Shown here piece after piece: positions 1 through 64,000 of a stretch of 64,000 nucleotides of DNA. This DNA is from Piscicola geometra (lineage: Eukaryota; Annelida; Clitellata; Hirudinida; Piscicolidae), in the NCBI GenBank assembly GCA_943735955.1, contig OX030960.1, positions 6,179,535 through 6,243,534 of the forward strand. The letters are read 5' to 3'. Positions within the stretch are counted from its first letter, which is position 1, and the number at the start of each line of letters is the position of its first letter. Position numbers and translations under genes: made by a program. The notes beneath the pieces are model-generated. The model worked only from the letters and a program-made list of their open reading frames with translations, did no database searches and was not told the DNA's origin.

Positions 1-381
1 TTTTTAATAAACTCGTTTTATGTGTCTTTTAAAGAAACTTTCACGGGGCATCTTTAATTGGCGAGTCTTTGGAGGGATATTCTTAGTCAACACCTTTAAA
101 TAATTAAGTTGAAATAATTCTCAAACTGAAAAATAAATAATTTAATTCATAATTTTTTCCAAATTTCTAAAACAAATTTGTTCTTAAATACTCGCAAGTC
201 AGTAACCTAAAAATTTGAATAAATATAATAACTTAACTATCCATGCAACGCTAGATTTTCGGTTCAATGCTTACACAAATAATTTATAAGTATTCAGTTA
301 ACGTTCTTACCTAAATTTCTTAACTACTCGTTTTAACAGCACCTTAATTCAAATCGAATATATTTTGAATTTAAACAACTC
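1..381. other. 3' flank of TPH, AT-rich
   Basis: AT-rich sequence downstream of the TPH stop codon, probably 3' UTR and flank. No coding exon or RNA gene is recognised here. Confidence 0.5.
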
Positions 382-5658
<5,277 letters not shown>

Positions 5659-6656
5659 CTGAGGGTGGTAGGCAATGAAAAGACTGCAATGACCTATGCG
5701 GCTTAATGCTAGTTATTTTAGAGTTTATCCTTATTCTTTTTTTGCACTTTAATTTTTTTTCTTCGATTTGTAACCTTTGTAGACGTCATCTCCGCGTGAA
5801 TTGCATGCACAAGCTATGTGGGTGAGATGGATCGGTGCGGTTCAAGTAACTGAAGCCTTTATAGCGAATTGAACACACGCACACAACCATTCAACCACCC
5901 ACCCACCCACACACACATACACACCCAAACAAACTAAAATCATTATTTAAAAGCTTTATGCATCCAGTGCTTGCATTTGTAAATTTCATGTCTGATGGTA
6001 GAACTCGAAAAAGAAATAATTTAAAAAAAGTTTTTTTATTTTACTATAGCCACATAACTCCAGTTACAACAACAAAACCAACCATAAAAGCAAAAAATAA
6101 CACCAAAAGCAACAAAAAAATGTGATAATTCAAGGTTTCAAAGTGTTGTCATCCTTGAAAGAATAAAGATGAAACGTTATTAAAACATTATAACTACCAC
6201 CACTACTACTACTACTACTATTACCACTATCACTAAGACTACCACCACCACCACTACTGCTACTAACACCACCACCACCACCACCTATGGCTTCTGGGTT
6301 CTATAAATAGAAGATGCAATCGTTCTTGTGATTGGAGGGCTTATCTTCTCAAGCAATCAGCGCCCGGGGATTAATGGATTGGGGCTACCATTACTTTTTC
6401 TTTTACTTTCAACTTTGGGTAAACAATGTTTACTAAACATGTTTGAATGATTTAAAAAAACTGTATTCGAGGATAGAGTTTTATTTTTATATATTTTAAA
6501 TGCGATAAGTTTTATTTGAATAAAATAAATTGTTAATTAATTTAAATATATAAAAAAATAATGAGTTTAAAATATTGTATCTTTTATACAGATCCAAATA
6601 AATCATTGTAATGCAATTTTCAAATGAAAAACTTAAAAAATGCCTTTTATCTAAAT
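5659..6656. other. Gap between TPH and the MORN gene; TPH first exon should lie here
   Basis: About 1 kb without a recognisable exon. The TPH coding sequence needs at least one more 5' exon, which should fall here because the next gene upstream ends at 6657. The region holds an imperfect (ACC/ACT)n repeat at about 6190-6287, short CACCCA-rich stretches near 5890-5930, and a TATAAATA string near 6303 whose role is unknown. N-termini of this family are short and poorly conserved, so I could not pick the exon. Confidence 0.5.
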
Positions 6657-7873
6657 CTAAACTCTTCCAATCGGTAACTTATTCTCTTTTCCACCGCCTG
6701 CATTCGGGTTAAAACTTTTAATTTCCTTTTCAACGTCATAACCAGGGTGTTGTTGCAAGAAGAGCAATCGATTGACCACTGCGACTCCCTTACTGATATA
6801 CAAACGGCCCTCTCCCAGATCGGCACAGTCGCTCCAGTGGATCTTGTTCTTGACAAAAGGACCGAGGTAGTAGAGGTGGGGAGGGTCGGAAAAGCTGTAG
6901 AGGCATTTCGTTCCGTGCATGACATCGTTTTTGAACTCGCCCTCAAAGATGTCTCCATTACTGAACTCATATCGTCCCCAACCATGTCTCATGTCCGCCA
7001 CCCAGAAGCCATCGTACATCGACCCGTCGGAGTAGTTCATAATGCCTGTGCCTTCTCTCAGTTCCGCCTTCCAGTCGCCCAAGTATAAAGAGCCGTCACT
7101 GTATGAGTAGCTTCCTCTCCCTTCTCTCACTCCCTTCTTGTACCTCCCGACGTACACCTCTCCACTCGGAAACTGCATCATGCCGTGACCGTGCGGAATG
7201 AACTCGTTGTCTCTGCTGCCTTGGTAACAGAATTGGCCTGTGTGAAACGGTGTGAAAAAAGTTGGTTGGTTGGTGAGTGTGTTTTTGTTTGTAGTTTTCA
7301 AAGAATAGCTTGCTTAAACTGTTCAAAAACATTATTTTAAGTCGTTATATTTTTTGTGATATATTCTCTTTGTTTAACACATCTATTTTTACACAACTCA
7401 AACAAAACTTTAAAAATGAAAAACTTAAAAAATAAAATAAACCTAACCATCTGCGGCGACGGATTCGAAACTGGTGCGAGACTTTGGCTCGTTTGCATAC
7501 TTGTTTGCCCTGCTCACCTCCCCCTCCACCGTGTACTTGCTGTTTGTGAAGAAGGCTGACTCCTGATAAAGTGGAGAAAACAATTAATTTATGAAGCTTT
7601 TTAAATGCTATAGGCCCTATACTAAGTATAGGGTTATATAAAATTTGTATAAAAAAGAATGAAATCTTAAAACATGAAAAAAATATATATTTAACAATTT
7701 TAATAAATTAGTTTAAAATTTTGTAAGAAACGAACGGTAGTTGCGAACTTGACAGTGCCTAGTTCAAGGTCGAGAGTGAGGTTGTAGTCTTTGAAGGTGG
7801 AGAAGGATTTGTCTGGGTTCTTTTCTGCGTTTGTCGCCTTGTTGCTTCTGATCGCTTTGGGAGACGCGCTCAT
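6657..7873 (-). CDS. MORN-repeat protein, 3 exons
   Basis: Exons 7736-7873, 7448-7562 and 6657-7237 join in phase to a 277-residue protein beginning MSASPKAIRSNKATNAEK. After a roughly 85-residue Lys/Ser-rich N-terminal part, four to five MORN motifs of about 23 residues run in tandem, for example GEVYVGRYKKGVREGRGSY, GSLYLGDWKAELREGTGIM, GSMYDGFWVADMRHGWGRY and GDIFEGEFKNDVMHG. A unique C-terminal tail of about 90 residues follows (HPGYDVEKEIKSFN). MORN motifs form beta-hairpin ladders, often in ciliary, junctional or membrane-associated proteins. I do not recognise an exact orthologue. No catalytic domain or membrane segment is visible. The start Met is the first ATG of the exon 1 frame (AAAATGA). 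The gene lies between TPH and robo on the same strand. Confidence 0.82.
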
Positions 7874-9302
7874 TTTACCTTGGATTTTAATTTTGTTTTT
7901 GTTAACTTATATTTATATTTATAAACAAAACAATGACCATAGTGAGTTTTATTTGTTATCTTTGCTTTGAAATGTTTTTAAGTTTTTAACTTTTTTTAGT
8001 TTGAAGCTTCAACTATTAAGTTTTGAGAGTTTAAGAGACTGGACAAAGGGTGTTGAGTGTTTTATTCGACGCAAACCGACTTTTGGAGAAATTAAACATG
8101 CCATAAGCTGTTTGACTACTCATATTTAGATTAAAAATCATCCTTTAAATGCTTTAAAATTGTAATAAAATATTAATAAACATTATTTTAAAAATATTTG
8201 TTATTTATGGTAAAACACAGCCTACCAAGGGAATTTATTAGCAATCTTCGATCCACACAGTGGGATAACTTATCTGGGTTTTAGAATGAATTCTTTTTAA
8301 AATATAAAGTTTGTTAGAGATATAATTTATGAAGAATATTATCGAAAATATATAAAAATACAATACAATAATGATGTTATTTAAGGTGGTTTAGTACCAG
8401 AAATATGGTTGAATGAGGTTGAAAGTGGTGATGTCAAAACATATAAAGCTAAATTAAAGACTAGATATGATAATGTATAAATATTGAATTAAAATAATAA
8501 TTAATCAATAATAATTAATTAAAAAACATTAAAAAAACCAAATTGTTAAACGAAATATTGATAAAAGCAATGATGGGGTTGATGAAGAATCCGAAATAAT
8601 AAGGGCTAAGAAGAAGATTGAGTATTTGTTTCAAACGATTGATTCAAAAAGAACACAAAACATATACAAGAATCAGTAAGCGACATAGAATGGTGACTGG
8701 GCGGTGGTCGGATAGGTGGCCATTAAAACTTTTCAAACTTTGAAAATTATCCTTGCATGGTTCGCTGTACAATTTTTGGTATAGGTGGTGGTTGGTTAAA
8801 ATGGAGGGGTTTAATGGTGGGCTGGGTTAATGGTGGTGTGGTGGTTTAAGGGGAAATCCTTGGTGAACTAGTAGTGACATTGAGAACACGTAAAGTGACA
8901 GTGACACAGACAAGCCAACGCAGATGCCAAAATTCCTGATTACAGCATCTCGATAAAAACATTCACTAACACCAGCCTTAAGCAGCGATTAGAAAGGTAA
9001 TGTAATTTTATTAAATTAACCTGATTAAATTTAACATTCAGTTTTACTGACCATCATTTGATGCTGAATCAAATTATCGTTTTTTCTAGCTTTTTATTGT
9101 TAAATTTGGCTTTTGGATTTTTCACGACAATTTAAAAAAGTATCAGACAAGACAACAAGGAATTAATCATGCAATCGCAAGCAAAGAACAGCTGACTTGC
9201 ATTCTGTAATACTCTCTTTCATTACACATTAAAGCCGATTGTAAAAGGCGAATACAAAATCTTGGTGCGTCTAGCAAAACGGCTGAAGACTAAAAAGCGT
9301 CT

Positions 9303-9367
9303 AAAGTGGTTAAAGTGGTTAAAGTGGTTAAAGTGGTTAAAGTGGTTAAAGTGGTTAAAGTGGTTAA
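9303..9367. repeat. 9-bp tandem repeat (GTGGTTAAA)n, about 7 copies
   Basis: Perfect 9-mer array downstream of robo. Its period is a multiple of three, so it stays open in a frame. It has no other coding character. Confidence 0.9.
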
Positions 9368-9599
9368 ACCCTATGTCATTTATCTAGCGCATAACTTACA
9401 CGCCGACAATAAAGTGACGAATGCTGACAATAACAACGAAATTTTTGCCGAGTTTAAAATATCGACTTCAGATTCAAATCGGGTACTAGTGTCGACATCT
9501 AGAGGAGGAGAAAATGAAAGGGAAGTGAGAGGTGACAGGTATAGACAGTGAATCGAAACGTTACATCCAAGTGGCTACCCGATTTATGAGACTAATGGG

Positions 9600-9890
9600 T
9601 GGTGGTGGTGGTGATGGTGATGGAAAGATAGTTATGATGGAAGTGATGATGATGATGTCGTTAGTTACAGTGATAGTGATGATGATGATGTCGTTAGTTA
9701 CAGTGATATGGACGATGATGATGTTAGTTATGGTGTTAGGGATGATATTGATGTCGTTAGTTCTAGTGGAAGTGATGATGGTGATGATGTTAGTTATGGT
9801 GGGAGAGATATTAGTGACAATGATGATGATGATGTTGATGATGTTAGCTGTGGTGGTAATGAAGGTGGAAATGCCGGTGATGACAAGAGG
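9600..9890. repeat. GAT/GTTAGT-rich low-complexity block
   Basis: Imperfect tandem repetition of GATGATGATGTCGTTAGTTACAG-like units, just beyond the robo stop codon and probably within its 3' UTR. Confidence 0.75.
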
Positions 9891-9920
9891 GTTGATGGTG
9901 GTGATGGGAAGACTAGAGCA

Positions 9921-32694
<22,774 letters not shown>

Positions 32695-35600
32695 TGTCTA
32701 AGGGCTCCAGTTGTAGTCGTTTTGTGCCGGTATGTCGTATTCTATTGTAATTTTATGCATAAAATTCGCTGTTGAAATTTTCAACTTCAGTACTTAAGTG
32801 TTTTAGTCTAATTTATGAAGTTTTAACATTTTTAAAGATCTACTTTAGATGTAAAACCACAAAAAAAACGTTCAGACAAAACAAAACTAATAGCTCGTTT
32901 TAAACTCCTTTCCAGACAGCCTTTCAGTCTGAAAGTTTCAGAGCACTCAAGATAGCTCTAAAGCAAAAAAAAATTTAAAATTTGTCTCAAATCCTACACT
33001 ACATCTAAAACCTTTGATTTCCAACTCAATTAATCCTTTAATCAGAGCTCTACAATGTATAGATTTATATTCAATTGCTTTAGAGATCATTTAATACTTA
33101 CAATTTCACAACAATAAAAACTTCCAGCGTTTACTCTGGTATTTCCGAGGGCATCATTCCTTAATCTCTCGCATCATTATTACCCGCTCTAGTGCCTTGC
33201 GTAGTTTAAATACTTGAGGATTCATATGTTATATGCGTTATATGTATAATATACATATATATACACATTGTATATTTTTGTATGTCTATATCGTTATATG
33301 TGTTCTCATACAAACACACACAAAATTATGAAATAGAAAAACGAACACACACACAAGCGAAAGCATCTTTTTTGTATAAAATATCTGAGTTAACCTGTTT
33401 CGCCATAGAGTTTAATACAATTATCTCCCAGGTTCTCGCATAATCAGGCATCGAATTTAAACCCAAACGACATAACCCTCTTTTTGGCTGCATATCAGTC
33501 AGCCCACATCCCTCGTTTGACCGGAATGAGGTGTTTGTTGACACAGCAGACGTCGGCAAACAATTTTAATCTAACAACGTTCAGAAGACCAATATTCATC
33601 ATGGAAAACAAAAGTCTACTTTCATATCCATGTTTTTTCAGGATTCTCAGCTCCAGCCTATTTTTTGTCGAAAGAATGTACAGTGTTCATTGTAAACCCG
33701 GATGAAGAAGTGTAGACTAGCGTGCAACATACTATAGTCCACATCGTATGCGTGCGTGTACGTCGACTAATCTTATCTTGAAAAGTTTGTACGCTAATGA
33801 CGACGCGTTTAAAAAATAGGCAAGAGTGAAAAGGGAAAGAAACAGATTTTTAGGTTGGCAACGCTGAACAGTTTTCAGTCAATGGCAATTTGTTTAAAAA
33901 AGAGGTCATTGAGTCCAGAACACGCTTCAAGACAATGAAAGAATGACTTGTGAAGGAATTATTGCCAGCAGAATTTTTTTTCAAACGTTACTTAAGGCCA
34001 TGAGCCTTTCAATTTGCAAGCTATTATGGCATTTACGAGATTTACTTCACAACAGAATCATAGTAAACAGGTGTAGCAAATATAGAAGTTTTCCATTGTT
34101 TAAAATACTTTTCAAAAATTAAAAAAACGCGAGAAAACTCTATAAATAAATCCTCCAGCTCCACTAACTACGTTGGAGAGAATCAAGTTTGCAAAAAAAC
34201 TTCCATACTTCAACGACCAGTTGACGCCCGTCGGCCTTACTTTTTGATGTTGAAAAAATAATTATTATACAGTTTTTATTGAATAAGTTTAATTCACAAA
34301 TAGGGTTAGGGTTAGCGTTAGGGTTATAAATATTAAATTTAACTTTTATTTGTTATAAACAAACACACAATTAAACAATTTTCTTTATCCTATTTTTTCA
34401 AAAACACCTTTGTTAAGCACGAGAAATAAAAAAAATCGTGTAAAATCTATTTATCGATGGGCCTCAGCCATTCAACACAAAATCCTTATTTATGTTTGTT
34501 TCTTTCATCTGAAAGTCTTTCAGCACACTGTCATCATCACCATCATCGAGTTCATCATCCTTCACACCAACAGCAGCACTCTGCTTTTCATCTCATCACT
34601 GCCCATGTCCTTCCCCTCTGTCATGTCCATAAGTGTGGTAACTCTCCTTTTGCTGTTCCTCTCAAAAAATCACGATTGTTTACGTAAAAAAACTTAACGA
34701 AGGTTTCTCGCCATAACTTTTAGTCTATGACAATAAAAGTCAAATGGTTTTATCGGATCGTGACAGAACAACGCCATTTAAGCTATGTACTAGTAGATGA
34801 TGAAATCGTCTCGTTGGAGCCTTACTTTTTTGAATTAAAACATATGAGATGATCTGATGACGAATCAATGTGTTTTAAATTGGGTTCACGCCAACAATCC
34901 TGGTGTCTCAAACCATCATTTACATCTTCTTCCTAAAAATCCTTTATAAAACATATTTCCTTTTTCCAAATAATCGTTTTAAAAAAAATTAACTTATTGA
35001 TGAACGATTTAAATTCTCGGAAAATATGAGATACAAAGAGTTTAAAAAATCAAACAAAGCATTCAAATATTTATTTCCTAAACATGATGCCAAAACACTT
35101 GATAAAACACAAAATCCTCGCTAGGAGCGCTGGATAAATGCCTCTCGACTTGTAATCTGGAGTAGTTGTTATGTGAAAAGCGAGAAACAACTAACTAACG
35201 AGTCAGATGACTAGAAACACGTTTAATGTGGCTTTGAGAAGTGGTTAGAGAAAAGCCCTAAAGTATAACCAGGAGAATGGTTTTTAGTACAAAATAAAAA
35301 GTCATTAAAATCTGCTTTAAAAATGGAACATTGGTTAATTCGGTGACTACGCTAGAAGCAACACAACGTCATGAAAGCTGAAAAGTTACTGGAGGTTATT
35401 TCTCAAAGCCACTATGAAACGACCAACGAAAAAGTGTGGAAGATATGTGGTCTTAACGTTTCTATAGCAAAAAGATTTTAAAAACAATGCAATGGTACAA
35501 TGTAACAACAGATTTGATTTAATTGGCGTCAACGACTAGCTCACACTGATTTGAGAAGAATCCCAAAAATTAAATCAATTAGTTTAGTTCTGAGAGTGTT

Positions 35601-36069
35601 TTAAAAGCAGAGTAATAAGATCATTGATTAAGATGCTTTTAAGCTTGCCTTTAATAATTTTAACGTTATACGCGTTAGACTAGATAGTGGGCAGTCTGGA
35701 ATATGAGGTAAGTAAAAAATCTAATATGAATTCTGCTTGTGAAATAGATGACGTACTCATCACTGATGCTATATCATATATTAATTATTTTTATAAAAAA
35801 TTAAAATTACTTTGAGAAAAAGTAAAAAAAATTAAATTAATTATACAAAAATCATAATTCTCAAATTCTTCTAGATTTCCACATTGACAAAAAAACAATA
35901 ACTTGGAGTTCAAGTTAATAATTAGCATCGAAAAAGACAATCAGACTCCCATAGAACAACAGAGATAATCGAATTTATATAAATGGACTGTAAACAACAA
36001 AAGTGAAACCTAGCTTTTAATATCGTACTTTGAGGCAGTAAAAAGTTTAAATATACGAATGGACCATCT
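32695..36069. other. Intergenic region between robo start and MYCBP2 stop
   Basis: Holds the robo 5' UTR and promoter side and the MYCBP2 3' UTR. No exon with homology was found on either strand. Short plus-strand frames (for example near 33484-33705) lack splice context or recognisable domains. A telomere-like TTAGGG patch is at 34301-34326. Confidence 0.55.
34301..34326. repeat. Interstitial telomere-like repeat
   Basis: Reads TAGGGTTAGGGTTAGCGTTA then GGGTTA: about four TTAGGG-type units with one TTAGCG variant. Too short to be a chromosome end. Confidence 0.75.
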
Positions 36070-62500
<26,431 letters not shown>

Positions 62501-62575
62501 CTAGGAGAGGGTTTGTTTGATGGGTGTATGATCTTTCAATCTATTAAACAACGACGAATAAAAACACATTCACAC

Positions 62576-64000
62576 TAGAGGACGGACATGGACGATTTTT
62601 CATTCCCGGTTTCGTCCCGTCCCGACCCGTTCCCTGAGCCATCAGAATTTTGAGTCCCGTCCCGTCCCGTTCCCGCAACTCGATTCCCTCGATTCCCGGT
62701 CCCGACCCGTTCCCGAAAATGTTTTACCCGGTCCCGACCCATTAAAAAAAAATTTTTTTTCGTTATTTATTTTTGCTGCGGTGTTCAACGGTTCCAAACT
62801 TGCTAATCCTAATATTTATTAAAATGTATTATTTGAAAGTCAGAATATATTTCTTTCAAAAAATGAAAAAACACGATTCAAATTTCAAACATTTATTGAA
62901 ATGAAAGTATTGAAGTTAGTCATTGTTTTTGAGTAATTCAATAAAGTCTTTATTGCTTTTCATACGTCAAGAGATTTAGCTTTCAAATAAGAAGATCTTG
63001 GGTCTGAAGTTGAACCCCCACATGTTGGAAAATTCTGTTCACAGGGAATAGAATTGCATGTATACTAAACAAACTTTTGGCTACTTCTTGTAGTATTGGA
63101 AATTTTTCCATTTTACTCCAATAAATTAAAAATCCTCATAATCTTCCATTTTGATCGGACGTAAATTGTGAATATTTGTACAATTCATCCTCTTCTGAAT
63201 TTTTCCTCGTTCATTATTATTAATTCTTCAAAAAAGTTAGAAATATGTTTTTTGACAACATTCTTATTCTCCACAACTTCAAAAATAAAATCATTCGTAT
63301 AATTTGATAGTATAAAATTTTATTACAATATTTACGTTATAAAAACTAACATAAATAACCATTATTTGTTTTTTTTCTCAAAGGCACTGCAGCTTGGTCT
63401 GGCTGTATAAAAAGTAATTAAATTTTCTCTAATGAAAGTTTTGGTATTTTTCTTTTTTATTCCAAACTTTTTTCTTATTATTCTTTTTACTGGGGGATGC
63501 AACAGACATGCTGCCATATGAATGGATCAATGGGCATATTTTTTTCTGTCGAAATGATCAACTGAGCATCAACTGGAAATTAATAATTCAAATTCAAAGT
63601 ATTAATTTATAAAATAAAAATAATATAACTGACCAGTTTAATTTAATCTGTCAAGTTTTCATCATCACCCATTTGTTCTAATCTTCCTAATATTTAGACT
63701 CGCCATAGCAACTTCAAATATAATGTTGGAGATTTTGACATTGACAATGCAATGGTGGCTTTGTTATGCATTTCTATTGCATTTAATACTTATTTTAAGT
63801 ACGGAGTATCGATGGAATAAAGATTTCCATACTTACAAGTTTGCTGAAGTATAATTGTTAAAGAATCCAATCCCAATAACCTTTTTTCCTGTTTTTCCCG
63901 TTCCCGATTTGAAAGTTGATTCTCTGTTCCCGACTTTTCCCGTCCCGAAATTAATTATCATTCCCGTTCCCGTGGGAGTCCCGCGGGTATCCGGTCTGTC
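62576..64000 (-). mobile_element. Second copy of the TAGAGGTCGGAC hAT family, cut by window end
   Basis: Starts TAGAGGACGGACATGGACGA and is collinear with 49713-51304 through the CCCGTCCCG subterminal repeats, the AT-rich core and the CCCGCGGGTATCCGG right end at 63973-64000. The two copies differ by many substitutions and small indels, so they are not recent twins. The left flank ATTCACAC (62568-62575) is the predicted target duplication. Confidence 0.88.

Larger units (their letters stand above)
7874..9920. other. Intergenic region between MORN gene and robo
   Basis: Contains the MORN gene promoter side and the robo 3' UTR and flank. AT-rich, with no exon recognised. It includes the 9-bp tandem repeat at 9303-9367 and a GAT/GTT-rich low-complexity block at 9600-9890. 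Open frames in the latter (Met/Val or Asp runs) are repeat artefacts. Confidence 0.55.

Noticed and set aside
34301..34326. Chromosome end suggested by TTAGGG units
   Set aside because: Only about four units with gene-bearing sequence on both sides; an interstitial patch.
33326..34697. Short frames between robo and MYCBP2
   Set aside because: Each under 100 residues, no conserved motif, no matching splice pattern.

Overview
This window is invertebrate animal nuclear DNA. It is AT-rich, its genes have many introns, exon junctions are almost all GT-AG, and introns and intergenic DNA are packed with microsatellites, minisatellites and DNA-transposon remnants. Asparagine- and glutamine-rich insertions in otherwise conserved proteins, and the gene families present, point to a bilaterian. 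I lean towards a spiralian (lophotrochozoan or flatworm-like) but cannot prove the phylum. No bacterial, viral, CRISPR or operon-like system was seen.  Layout: four protein genes, all on the minus strand. (1) 382-5658: tryptophan hydroxylase (TPH), 14 exons, first exon(s) not found. (2) 6657-7873: a 277-residue MORN-repeat protein, 3 exons. (3) 9921-32694: a complete roundabout (Robo) axon-guidance receptor, 25 exons and 1409 residues, with signal peptide, five Ig domains, three FN3 domains, one membrane segment and a tail carrying the CC2 motif. (4) 36070-62500 and continuing past the right edge: the C-terminal 4,099 or so residues (42 exons) of the giant ubiquitin ligase MYCBP2/PAM/Highwire/RPM-1, from RCC1-like repeats to the RING and tandem-cysteine catalytic end. 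I built the exon models by hand from homology and splice sites. Reading phase closes across every junction of all four models.  Biology: TPH makes the serotonin precursor, Robo is the Slit receptor, and Highwire/MYCBP2 controls synapse growth and axon degeneration. Three of four neighbours are therefore neural genes. They are not an operon (distances are kilobases), so the linkage may be chance.  Mobile DNA: two hAT elements with 8-bp target-site duplications (49713-51304 and 53403-54518) and a third copy cut by the window end (62576 onward) sit in or beside MYCBP2 introns. A pogo/Tigger-like MITE (17035-17307) lies in a robo intron. A tRNA-like SINE head is near 54913.  The most unusual theme is tandem repeats running right up to splice sites: a (CATC)n tract is the 5' splice site of robo exon 5, long CA tracts form the 3' splice region of three MYCBP2 exons, and one of those tracts was hit by a hAT element 18 bp from the exon.
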